A stretch of DNA of 64,000 nt from Ryuthela nishihirai. Its lineage: Eukaryota; Arthropoda; Arachnida; Araneae; Heptathelidae. Positions 44,460 to 54,904 of this stretch are shown here, piece after piece (positions within the stretch are counted from its first letter, which is position 1; each line of letters begins with the position of its first letter). The DNA lies in assembly GCA_038380435.1 (NCBI GenBank), contig JAWZYU010000011.1:75203501-75267500 (forward strand), in the 5' to 3' direction. A program made the position numbers and the translations under genes. A model generated the notes under the pieces. The model had not been told where the DNA came from. It searched no databases and was given only the letters and a program-made list of their open reading frames with translations.

Positions 44460-44481
44460 TTTTATGCAAATTTGCATAAAA
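44460..44481. promoter_or_regulatory. perfect 22-bp palindrome with two octamer motifs
   Basis: The centre ATGCAAATTTGCAT is two overlapping ATGCAAAT octamers in opposite orientation, flanked by TTTT/AAAA. ATGCAAAT is the classic POU-domain recognition motif. Binding here is only inferred. Confidence 0.35.
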
Positions 44482-44517
44482 ATGTCAAGAACGCAAAATA
44501 GTCAAGAGCAAATGATT

Positions 44518-44551
44518 AACCGGATAGGCTCCCTCACGAGCCTATCCGGTT
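44518..44551. repeat. perfect hairpin, 14-bp stem
   Basis: AACCGGATAGGCTC (44518-44531) and GAGCCTATCCGGTT (44538-44551) are exact reverse complements with a 6-base loop CCTCAC. The stem is GC-rich compared with its surroundings. Confidence 0.87.
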
Positions 44552-47002
44552 GCTTTGGTGTGAGAATAGTTTTGTGTTAAAATCTTAATTCCTCCATTTA
44601 TAACTTCTCATTTTTTGTGTGGGATTTCCCATTTTTTTCATATTCCAAACTTATTCTAAAGACATCCCTGTTAACCTCGAGAAGGTCATTTCGTTGACCG
44701 TTGAACTAGAGGATTGATTTTTAGAAATGGGCAGTGATCGGAAGTTATTCCTTAATTTCAAGGAAATCGTATCCAGTGAAAGAAAGGTTCAACGACGGTT
44801 CAATAAACATAAATTCCAGTTTTCGGTATGACATTGCAGAGGTAAAGGAAGTGGAATCTGGAAAGTCTATCACACTACGTTTATTTTCGAATTGAGGTTT
44901 CTGACAACAATTGTTGGAATCTTAAAATCAAAGAATAAATCAAAGTCTTTTGCAGTAAATGCTGCTTCCTTGGAAATTTGCAAGTCCTAATAATTTTTAA
45001 TTTGCCAGCCTTAGAATTATGAAGCATAATAGCTGCCGAATTAGATAATGACAATTGGTTGAGGATGAACTTATAAAAAGAGGTTGAAGTCTTCACAAGT
45101 ACAACGTGCAACCATCTTAGTAGTTGTGTCAGGGATCGGACCCATACTAGACGAAGTTCGAAATTTTTAATATGTCCTGTAGTTTGAGATGCGTTTCTGA
45201 CAATAACGCAATATTAGCAAGATAATCCAGATGAAATTGTTTACATTCAATTAACGCGTTCTTCATTCTGTTTGCATTGGAGAACGCTATCTGTGTTTTT
45301 TGTTGAGATGGTCAGTTATCCTTTATATGTAGTAGATTACTCATATTATTTCAATGTTCTGACATTGACATACACATTTGTTAGTGCTATAGTTTGCATT
45401 TTTAAAGTCAATAAGAAAGTATTTAGCAAATTGAAAAGTCTCAGTAACAATGATATCCTAAAAAAAAAGTAGAACAAATCTTTGGTTTGGATGATGAAAC
45501 TGATATTGAATCTGATTTACTGTGATTCGCATTATTTTAAGACACAGATATTTGTTCATCCTAGTGCTAGTTCTAGTTTTATTGGTTACCTATCTCGCTC
45601 TTTGGCCAACTGTGCAAGTAAATCGGCTATTGGAGGCAACCAAATCCGCTATTGGAGGAGGCAGAATGTCAAAGCATTTGAAGCATTAAAGAGTTGCGAT
45701 GCTCATATGTTTACCTAGACTCCTCTACAATTTAAAATGAGAGTCTGACTCTTTTTAGAAGTTCATGTTCAAGTTTCGTTTCAATGCTCTTTCTAGAAAG
45801 GGAAAATAAGTTCTACAAATTCCCCTAATTTCTGAAAATGATTTTTGGTTGTATTGTTTTATTGATGAAAAAAGTGATTCTACTTCATTCGATTAGGAAA
45901 TTTTTTCTTTTGAAAAAGAATTTCATTTCGTTTGGCCAAAGACTGAGAGTTGACATTGCAGAGTTTTTTTTTATATAAAGGCCGAGAATTGCCGAGAATT
46001 GCCCATGGAAATAAATTCCCCGAACAGCCGAGAATTGCCCATGGAAAACCGATTGAACTAGCTTAGAGAAATAAAATTTGATTTGATTGACATCGAGATT
46101 GAAGGATGTGTTTGAACTTTTCTGATTTTACATTCGTGTGATTTTGATATTTAACTACATAAATATCAGAAAAATCTAATGATAGATATTTGCAATACTA
46201 TGCTTATTAATTCTGTAGTTAACTCAATAAATGTGTTGTTTGCTTTACGATACGAAAACAAAACCTTTGAAGTTGATAAGAAAACATTTTGTCTACAAGA
46301 CGATTTTACAATTTTGCTCAGCAAGAATGAATTGTATTGTAAGGAAACAAAAAGGGATATTTTATTTTCCCCAATTTTCTTATTATTTGACCATTAATGG
46401 GAAAAATTGTTTTATTCAAAAGTTGTACGTAGACTTCAATTAAGTGATGATAATATTCGACATAACAAGCTACGTATTGCATCTTCTAGTTTCTGCAAAA
46501 AAAAATATATATATCGGAGAATTCTTTTTTTTTATTTTTGAGTTAATTTTGCATGCCATTTACACATTGCCTTTATTTAGCATCATATTTAGTTCATATT
46601 ATAAGCCTTCGAAATATCCTTCTATCGAACTAGAGTATTTTTATTATTATTGTTACTAAAAACATTTTCTTCCAGCCAAATTTCTATAATAGCATTTGTT
46701 ATAAATGAAGCAGGTATTTATTCTTGAGTAACAGCCAAATACATTAACCCATTCAGAACCGAATTAATTTGTTAATCTAGAAATGCTTGAAACATGACAT
46801 TGCTTTCCATTCGTCAACATTGTTCTAACATTATACCAATCAAAAGCAAATATTGTTCCAACACAGGTCCAACGTTACTCCAACCATTAGCCAACATCAA
46901 TTACACCAACGGTCATCCTAACCATGAACCAATGATTGGCTAACTGTTGACGAGCGAGATCTGCTAACGATGGTCGATGTTTGGCTGCCAACTTAGACAG
47001 GT
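44552..47002. other. unassigned stretch
   Basis: No gene is supported. GCCGAGAATTGCCCATGGAA occurs twice (about 45989 and 46025). TTAACCCATTCAGAACC at 46744 resembles the end of the TTAA-type MITE at 3156, with no matching right end found. A decayed series of CCAAC/GTTGG motifs lies at about 46815-46990. Confidence 0.45.
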
Positions 47003-47095
47003 GTGAATTGTCCCTGCCTTAGCTGAATTGGTATAGAGCAACTGACAAATAAGTAGAAGATCGCGCGTTCGGTTTCGGGAGGCGGAGTTATAAAA
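47003..47095 (+). repeat. SINE family C (tRNA-derived head), copy C1
   Basis: GTGAATTGTCCCTGCCTTAG followed by CTGAATTGGTATAGAGCAAC and a degraded B box (CGTTCGGTTTC) matches the heads at 58258 and 58467. It resembles a tRNA with A-box TTAGCTCAAATGG-type sequence. Confidence 0.6.
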
Positions 47096-47251
47096 AGATC
47101 AGTCAACAGTTGCTCTACAGTTGTTGCCTGATTATTCATGAACCACCACAACTGGACAATTATGTTTTCAAGATCATTAGTGTCTTTATAAAAATGAGTG
47201 GGGACAAAACACGCACATAGTCGCATGTATATAAGACGTTTCTTATTTGTT

Positions 47252-47603
47252 GGGGCTGGGAGTGGCTCAGTTGGTAGCGCGCCAGGCTCGTAATCTGCAG
47301 GTCCCATGTTCAAGCCCCAGATGGGTGAGTGTTGAGATTTATCACCTCAAAGCTTCCCGCCCTGCCCTCGGTCAGTAGGGATACCGATGGGCTTGAAAAG
47401 GCCGCCGTCCGTCGGATAGGACGTTAAGCCGTGGCGCCGTCTGCGCTAAGGAACGCGCTGGAGGCCTTGACGGGAGGTTACCATCTGTCTCCTAACAGCT
47501 GTTCCAAGGTCCCCTCCCCCAACTTCTTTGATCCATCAGGGTCCTTATGACCTGGCCATTTAGTCCATTGTAGGCAAGAAAATGTGCTTCTCAGAGGTAA
47601 AAC
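47252..47603 (+). repeat. SINE family A, full length (copy A8), reference copy
   Basis: The head GGGGCTGGGAGTGGCTCAGT contains an A box TGGCTCAGTTGG (47263-47274) and the B box GTTCAAGCC lies at 47318-47326. The anticodon-loop position reads CTCGTAA, which would fit a tRNA-Thr(CGU) ancestor, but this is a guess. The body runs through GACGTTAAGCCGTGG, GCCTTGACGGGAGG and CTCCTAACAGCTGTTCC. The tail is GAGGTAAAACAACCGAACCC. Not a functional tRNA: the 3' half is followed by body sequence, not an acceptor stem. Confidence 0.9.
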
Positions 47604-47905
47604 AACCGAACCCAACAACTCCGTTAAACCTCCACCCTGCCCTTGTTCAGAAAGAAGACACCAATGGGATTGGAAAGATTGCTACGTGTGTAAGAGAACT
47701 ATACCCTGTATACGTTATCCATACAGCGTGTTATCCATCCAGCATGTTTACGCTGGATGGCCTTAACGGGATGCTTCCATCTTGCTCCTAACAGATGTCC
47801 AGTGTGTTCTGTCGCTCAATTTTCTCTGAGCTCTTGGGGTTCTTGAAAGTTCGCCATTTGCATTTTGTGTGCAAAGAAAAGAAAATCGTTGCGCTCAGAG
47901 GTAAA
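47604..47905 (+). repeat. SINE family A, headless copy directly behind A8 (A9)
   Basis: This is a second, more diverged body: CACCCTGCCCTTGTTCAG, ACACCAATGGGATTGGAAAG, CTGGATGGCCTTAACGGGAT, TCCTAACAGATGTCC and a tail GCGCTCAGAGGTAAAA. It lies head to tail with A8, which has lost or shares its tail with this copy. Confidence 0.8.
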
Positions 47906-48136
47906 AGCCCCACTGTTTCATATTTCTCACCTTTTGTTTTTCATATCCTTTTGCGAAAGAAAACATGTTTCAGTTTTGGTTTTGTATTTTTTACGTATTC
48001 TCTTCAAGTCAAAAAATTTGTTTCATTGGCCAGAAAATCAGTGAATGAATGCACCCGCGCAGCCATTTGAAAAGATTTGATGAATACTATTCTCTCATTA
48101 GAGTGAGAGAGAGTGTTTACCAAACATTTATGGTCC

Positions 48137-48283
48137 CGACCCAAAATTCAAGCACCTGTTTACCTTACGACCCAAAAATCCAGTACCTATTCACGTCGCG
48201 ACTCGAAATTTAAGTACCCATTCACTTCGCGACTCAAAATTCAAATTCTTAATCATCTCGCAACCCAAACAATAGAAGTACCT
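48137..48283 (+). repeat. 31-bp minisatellite, 4.7 units
   Basis: Units start at exactly 48137, 48168, 48199, 48230 and 48261, with no indels. The consensus begins CGACCCAAAATTCAAGTACC and ends in TTCACTTCG. A related TTTGCGACCT recurs just downstream (48316, 48433). Confidence 0.9.
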
Positions 48284-48803
48284 ATAGGCTAATTATCGGG
48301 AGGAAGAGTTTTTGCGACCTATCGGAAGGGCCTCGTGACCCAAATCAAGGTCCTTCTGATAGACAAGGATAGTTATCCTGTAGATACCTCTATTGCTAAG
48401 AGGAAATTTTAAGGCAGGGGTCCCTAACCAAGGTTTGCGACCTTGTTATAGAGAACCCATCTTCTTATTCTGTTCTGCCTTAATACCACATCTACACAAA
48501 TTGTATTTCACAAAAATATACCTAATGAAATATTACACAGATATGCATCAAATATTTGAAACCGATTCAAGATTGTTGTAAGCATTTAACCGACAGATGG
48601 TTTTAGTTTCATTTCTAATGTTTCATTTTGTTTAATATATGTCATAAGCTGACTTACACAAAATCTAGATATCGTGGAATCTGGCACTGTATAACTTACT
48701 AACGAGAATCTGATAGAGTTCAGGAACAGAAGACAAAATAGAAGAAGTTGCCGTCAGCAAAATATCTCAATACGAAAAGGTTGAAGAAGACTTCAGTTTT
48801 TAT
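48284..48803. other. unassigned stretch with a possible hAT end
   Basis: CAGGGGTCCCTAACC at 48415, followed by GGTTTGCGACC, looks like an hAT-type terminus. With the 31-bp array upstream it may be the remains of a non-autonomous hAT element. No target duplication was identified. Confidence 0.35.
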
Positions 48804-49275
48804 GCGATCTCATCCCAATACACAGTAAAAGAAGAAGTGTGGCCACACGACAGAAGTCTTGTGTTGTAAGGAGCTTCATCAGATGAAGAAGAAAACTCTT
48901 GCTGAGACTTCTATTTGCTTCTTCTTTAAGTCTCGTTCATCAGCTCCACTCGCCATACGATCTTGATTTGCTTTGAATTGGGATGAGATCCCATAGGCGA
49001 TCTCATCCTCCCCTCGTTCATTTTATTGGGATGTATTTGTATTGGGATAAGATCGCCAATGCGATCTCATTCCCCTCTTTCTTCAACTCCCATCGCCATG
49101 CGATCTCAATTTCGCTTTGTATTGGGATGAGATCGCCTATGCCCTCGCCATTCGGTATCGATTTCGCTTTATATTGGGATGAGATCGCCTATTCGATCTC
49201 ATCCCAATGCAAAGCGAAAGAAGAAATGTGGCCACGAGACAAAGAAGCATTGTGTTGTCGTAAGGAGGTTCAAAA
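48804..49275. repeat. composite of direct and inverted GGGATGAGATCGCC repeats
   Basis: Two direct copies, 48804-48880 and 49193-49272, share GATCTCATCCCAAT, AGAAGAA-x-TGTGGCCAC and TTGTGTTGT-x-AAGGAG. Between them at least four copies of TATTGGGATGAGATCGCC face GCGATCTCATCCCAAT copies, making overlapping palindromes. Probably a collapsed or amplified foldback element. Confidence 0.8.
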
Positions 49276-50764
49276 ATCATTGCGCAGTGAAATGCAATGC
49301 AAATATTTTTATCTTAAAATTAATACGAAAAGTTTTCTCTATTTACAAATTTCCCCTTACTGAAACGTTTTCCAGATATTACCCTTTTCAGATATCGAGA
49401 AATGGATAAGCATGCATTTTTTTGCGACATGCACCAGAATCGCAGAAGCTTCTCGGTATAGTAAAAATCTCTTTTTTTTTGTTCCATTGAATTTAAAGGT
49501 TTCGCTCAAAGTGGTTAAATTTAAAACTTAAAATTTACACAGTATTTAATCTGCCTTTGTGTTATTGCACTTCTCTTTAGTTCAAGTTTAACTGATATAA
49601 TATTATATTGAAAATTTCAGTTCTGAATGTTCCATGAATTACTAATTTCTTAACGATTAATCGTTCTTTACTCTATTACATTATGCTCAATTTAATTAAC
49701 AAGATTCCTTTTTGAGTTCTCCTTACTGTTCGTTTCTCTCTTATGAGTTTCGTTTCTCGGTGTCTCTTCGTGGTTCATTTCGTTGCTCGAAGGGTTCTAA
49801 TGAATGACGAGGATGGCGATGCATTGCCTCCTTGCGTCCTCTTCAATTAGCAGTCACGTCCCATTGGGATCAACAACGATGCGACTTGTTCGAATAACCT
49901 CTCGCATAATTGCATACAATCACGTAGTAATGAAACAAGAGGCATCAGCTCATCTGCTTCGATGACTATGAGCTCATGCCTTTGCCTCGGTTTGCTTCCC
50001 AAACTAGCCCAACCCAACGCTAATCACACAGAAGGGAACACTGTACAGATTGGTCATTTGTGACCCACTTCAGTCTTCGTTTTTGAAAAACTAATCATTT
50101 GCCTCTGTTGGGAAGGGTTAGTAACTTTCTCGTAATGACTCCCTCGGCTGATACTTTGCTTTTCCTCTTTTAACTACGAATGGAATACATTAATATTTAC
50201 GTCATTCGTTTAAAGAGAATAAAAAGAGAGATTTAAAGAGAATATTATTTTCTGCACCATAAAATGTGGGCTTTTAAAGATGGCTGAAGTGTAGTTTTGC
50301 AACGTTGCATAAATACACTCTCAATTTTACTTTATGTAAATTCAGGGCAATGCAACTTGATCGTACATAATATAGGACTAGTGCAACGTAGCTTTTTAGG
50401 TTGAATCATATACAACTTTATTTGCTTCACAAAAGAAAACCGGTTTGCAGTTGTTGTCTCCACCGGGAAGCGCTGCTGTAGAAAAACCAGAAATGTCAGA
50501 TTTCACTGGTGCAGAGAAAGCGCAGTGTGAGTTTTGGTTTGAGGTATGCAACACTCCACTCCCACCCCCATTACTTGCAGAAAGTGAGTGATTGTCTAAA
50601 TCAGTAGTTCCCAGACCAATGGATCGCTTAAATCGCTTTTTCATTCACTGAACTTACTCCACTCGACTTCTTCCTGTGAGATTTCATTAGAGATGAAGTT
50701 AGTCACTCATCATTACCTACAATTCATTGAATGAGATTTGTTCTTGAAGTGACAATGGATTTTT

Positions 50765-50880
50765 AAGCCTTCAATCTCGAGTTCTTCCTTGGAAAAGCGT
50801 GCACGTATTCTGCGGAGTTAGAGTTAATTGTTCAGGATCAGAGCACGCTTAAGGTTTCAGGAGTTCCTAGCCCGCTTCTA
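50765..50880 (+). repeat. dispersed repeat, first copy (second at 61448-61551)
   Basis: It shares with 61448-61551 the series TCTCGAGTT-x-TTCCTTGGAAAAG, GCGTGCA-x-x-TAT-x-CTG and GTTAGAG-x-TAATT, in the same orientation. Overall identity is about three quarters by eye. The family is unknown. Confidence 0.7.
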
Positions 50881-50883
50881 GTT

Positions 50884-50923
50884 AATTGTTTGCGACCTAG
50901 GGGCTCTTAGGTCGCAAACAATT
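50884..50923. repeat. perfect hairpin, 16-bp stem
   Basis: AATTGTTTGCGACCTA (50884-50899) and TAGGTCGCAAACAATT (50908-50923) are exact reverse complements with an 8-base loop GGGGCTCT. The stem contains the TTTGCGACCT word seen near 48316 and 48433. Confidence 0.88.
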
Positions 50924-51259
50924 CGTAGTTGGGTCGTTTTGCAACTGCAGTGTGAAGTCCGCAGCAGCTATGTCTCATCTGCTTAGCCGCTGTGCTAGAA
51001 TGGAGGGGAGGGATGCAGAAAATGTTTTTAGGTGGGGGGGGGGGGCGATGTACAAAGTAGCATTCCTTTTAGAATTAAGAGGTCCTCTGGCGAAAAAAAA
51101 TGGATTTCGCAACTTTACTATGCATTTTGACTGACAAACAGTCTATTTTCTTTTGGACACAAAAGCAATTTAATAAAATAAGATTCACCTACCTCTCGGC
51201 AGATAGGTTCTTTACACCAACAACATGGAAAAATTGGAGTTTGGTTTAGAGAAAAAAAA

Positions 51260-51345
51260 AGCTTATGAATAAAAAAATACCCTGAAAGTCTATCCCTCAT
51301 TATTAATCTTACATCTGATTTTGTAATCCACAGAAGAAAGTGTTT
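51260..51345 (+). repeat. 86-bp direct repeat, left copy
   Basis: It starts AGCTTATGAATAAAAAAATA and ends CACAGAAGAAAGTGTTT. It differs from 57902-57987 at only four of 86 positions, with no gaps. The pair brackets jockey copy 2. Confidence 0.92.
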
Positions 51346-51615
51346 CATATGCCATTCCTATCAGATACAATATTAAGGATCAAGAAATAGAAATACAGTA
51401 GCCGTCGTAGACAGTTGTGTATTTTGTGCTCTACGATTTTGAAAGATTCGAAATGATTTAAAGGTAATTAAGGTTATTGATTCATGTTTTCAGGTTTAAT
51501 GTGTTAATTTAATTGAGTTCCTTAACTTTAAACCATTTTCGCTTAATATTTTGTGACTTTGACATTCAAAGAATCATTCTATTAGACTGGTGAACATGCA
51601 TAAATAACCGTTAAT
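51346..51615. other. region just upstream of jockey copy 2 ORF1
   Basis: Possibly the 5' untranslated region of the retrotransposon. No motif defines its start. Confidence 0.35.
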
Positions 51616-53598
51616 ATGACAAACGGAAATAAGAAAAAGAAAACTTCTTTTTCTTCGATAAAAATCAAAGTTCAAAAATCAAGAGCTTATAACTATTCAA
51701 ACAGAAATTACAAAGAAACCAGAGACAATAAAAAAGACTTCTCAATTTTAACGGGAGATTTAAAATTATCTGCCGAATCAGAGATGTCGCCGGCAGGTCT
51801 GTTGAAGAACATACTTTTCAAGTTCAAAATAGCACAGACAAAGAAGAAGAATCTACAGGTACGAAATTAACTCCTAAACAAAATACTTTAGAACTTACGA
51901 CAGAAGATATTAACATAATAAAATAAAAATAAAATAAATACCCCCTCAAGCAGCTGCTTGCCACAGAGGTCAGACAGGAGCCTGTCAGTTTATATGCCAT
52001 AGTAGAAGGTCTGTGAGGATGGCAGGCCCTCAGCAGAAAAACGACACAAACAGCCATGCCTTACCCGGGGCTCGAACCCAGGTCCCTTAGATCAGTAGCC
52101 AAGCGCGCTAACCACTCGGCCATACCAGACATCAAAACAAATAACAAAGAAATAACAACACCTATTGAGATAACGAACAATAATAAAAAAAAATGGAGAT
52201 TTTAACATCAATAACAGGATCAATAACAGGAAAAAATAAAGAAATTAGGACACCTAATATGTCTGTGACAAATAATAAAGAAATGGAGAATGAAGCATTG
52301 GAAACTGGAAAAATAAAAATACAACGACACCTAATATAATAAAGAGTAATAACGAAAAAATGGAGACTGACAAACAATGCACAATTATCACTTCCTTAGA
52401 CATTGAGAACTAAAATATTGCTGAAAATTTAACCAAAGATGAAAATTATGCATTAGTAAAAACAGGAATTAAGGCAGAATTAAGTTCAATAAACGTAAAG
52501 AAAATAACATCATTTTTCTATAGACTCTTAGGAGAACATATTAGTGGCAAATTCATCTCATTTGGACGACTTTTAGTATTTCCTAGAAATTCTCTACAAC
52601 ATGATAAAATATATGATCTTAAAGAAATTCTAAAAACACCTGTAAAAGTAGAATACCCTAGATTTGTCAAAACAATACTTGGAACAGTTATCGGAGTAAC
52701 TCCTGATATATGTAATGATGAATTATTAGAACTATTATCTGATCAAAAAGTACTGAGCCTACGTCGAATGCTACACTTTGATTTAAAAACTGACAAAAAA
52801 TGGACAACCCTTGCTCGCTCACACACAAGGTGGTTCTTGAGTTTGAGGGTGAGAAGTTGCCGAATTATTATATATTGGATTTAACAGGCACTCGGTAAAG
52901 AGTTATACCTGGCCTCCAAATTTATGTTACCGGTGTTATAAATTTGGCCACGGAATTTCGACATGTACTGGCAAACAAGTATGCAAACGTTGTGGCGAAA
53001 ATCACCACCATCGCCAATGTAATTCAAAAATTCTTCGATTCCCCAACTGTACTGGCCCTCACCTAGTCACATGGGCTGGTTGCATAATAAGAATTATTGC
53101 ATGTAAAGCTCGTTTTATTCAAAAAGAAGAAGGAATAAATTGGCAACAAGCTTTTGCTAAAGCTGAAACATACTTTGAATTAAATGAAAACAATCCTCCC
53201 AACAATAATCGCATATCAAACTTTGAAGATCGAAAAACGGAAAGCTTAAATTCTTCAAGGATTAAAACACACATTTATACGGACCAGGGAGAGAGCTCCT
53301 TTCCAAAACTTTCATCGAACCTGGAAGAGGACTGTCTCGCTTTACCATCGACATCAACGGATATACCTGTACTTCATTACCAAGACTCGAATCATAATAA
53401 AACAATTAATTACGCTGGAATAGTGAAAAAAATAAAATAGGAGCAAAAAACTCAAACAAGAACTCTTTAGATATTAAACACAAACCAGATGAAAATGAAT
53501 TTAATATGATGGAAAAAGAAAACAAGTCAACGTTAGGTGGCAACTCTGAGTCATATAATAAACTTGCTGATAAAATTGTTGGATTGCTTACTACCTAA
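51616..53598 (+). pseudogene. jockey ORF1 (gag-like), copy 2
   Basis: The start MTNGNKKKKTSFSSIKIKVQ is basic and is followed by a disordered region into which SINE B4 inserted. From about 52460 a folded part runs through FYRLLGEHISGKFISFGRLL and FVKTILGTVIGVTPDI. KVVLEFEGEKLPNYYILDL is read in another frame. Then the knuckles appear: CYRCYKFGHGISTC (C-x2-C-x3-G-H-x4-C) and CKRCGENHHHRQC near 52925-53020. ORF1 proteins of this type bind the element's RNA and help its insertion. Frame changes near 52823 and 52890 and stops make it non-functional. Confidence 0.85.
51939..52127 (-). repeat. SINE family B, copy B4, in jockey copy 2 (reference copy)
   Basis: On the - strand the head has an A-box-like TGGCCGAGTGGTTAG (52109-52122 region) and B box GGGTTCGAGCCCC near 52067-52079, a tRNA-Ser/Leu-like arrangement. 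The body includes the complement of GGAGCCTGTCAGTTTATATG and CAAGCAGCTGCTTG. An AT-rich tail (TTTATTTTATTTTTATTTT on the - strand) adjoins it at 51920-51938. Confidence 0.9.
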
Positions 53599-53655
53599 TG
53601 GATCGGAATTGACACTTTTAAAGGATATTCTCTTATATTTTCTATATAACGAGTC

Positions 53656-54497
53656 ATGGGGAATAGGCCAAGATTAATTCATTGGAACTGCAGAGGTATT
53701 ATAAATAAATTTCATTTCATTAAACATTTAACAAGAACAAAAAATGTAAAAATATTATGTCTACAAGAGACTTGAACAGATAAGGTTCTTAGACTGAATA
53801 ATTATATATCCTATGTGCAAAAAATAATGAAAATTCTAGGGGAGTTGCCACTTTTATTGATAAAAGTATTCCTCAAAGAAGGATTAATATTTATTTAATG
53901 CATAATAAATTAGAGATTCTAATAGCACATGTAAAAATTAATAATATAATTACAAATATTATAAATATATATATAATCCTGGAATATATATTAAATATAA
54001 CGAACATTCAAAAATTTTAGAAAATTTAAAAGGAGAAATATTAATAGTGGGAGACTAACGCACATAATAAAATGTGGTTTTCGCACAAAAATGAAAATGA
54101 AAGTATTCATTTGATAAAATTAATAGAAAATAATAATTTAATCATATTAAATGAAAATGTTTCAACATGTATAAATAGATTCAATACAAAATCGATAATT
54201 GATCTGTCAATATATTCCAATAAAATTTTTAAAGACTTAACATGGTCCATATCCTCAGATAACTATGGGAGCGATCATTATCCTATCTCAATCTATTTTA
54301 AAAATCAAAATTTAACCAAACCAAGGCTAAAAACTATAAATTGGAAAAAATTTAAAAATGACATCAATAATGAAAATATATCACAAAATCAAATTGATTA
54401 TATCGAAATTATAGAAATACTAAAAAATAAAATAAATGACAACACAGAAACAATTATAAAAAAATACCAAAACACAATATACAAACCATATTCATAA
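53656..54497 (+). pseudogene. jockey ORF2 endonuclease domain, copy 2
   Basis: It starts MGNRPRLIHWNCRGIINKFH, the N-terminal W-N-C-R-G block, with ILCLQET (catalytic Glu) shortly after, followed by stops and shifts. Around 54045 the G-D-F-N-A-H block appears as VGD-stop-RTHN. From 54072 it is open and contains INRFNTKSIIDLSI and GSDHYPISIYF, the S-D-H block with the catalytic His intact. The domain nicks target DNA to start reverse transcription. Confidence 0.87.
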
Positions 54498-54904
54498 ATA
54501 AACTCATAGCAATACGTAGAGAAGCTGAGAGAAATATGAATACGAAAAAAACATTCAGAGATGTCCAAAATTTTGAAACACTTAACAAAGCCATATCTAA
54601 AAAAATTTACAAAAACTAAATTGGAAGAAATTTACAGAAATTTTGTCTCCTCAAACTACAGCCACAAATCTGTGGAAAATATATAAAAAATTGTATAATG
54701 ATATAACACCAATTAATCCAATACATACATATTCCTTAAAAACAATAAGACAATACAAGAAACCACAGAAGACTTAGCTCAACATTTTATACATTTATAC
54801 TTCAAACCTGATAATAAAACAATTAAAAAAATTAGAAATTCAAATGTATTTTACAAGCTATGTTATAATAATAAAACAGACTATCTAAATCTACCTTTTT
54901 CTCT

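Larger units (their letters stand above)
49276..51259. other. unassigned stretch
   Basis: No gene is recognised. The part at 49700-50060 is less AT-rich and free of recognised repeats. CAGTAGTTCCCAGACC at 50602 resembles an hAT end without a partner. A 12-G run lies at 51034-51045. The hairpin at 50884 and the repeat at 50765 are listed separately. Confidence 0.45.

Noticed and set aside
47252..47326. Functional tRNA gene
   Set aside because: The A and B boxes are tRNA-like, but no acceptor-stem closure follows and the same head recurs in other SINE copies.
47584..47791. Open frames of 60-69 codons on the + strand
   Set aside because: They cover the junction of SINE copies A8 and A9.
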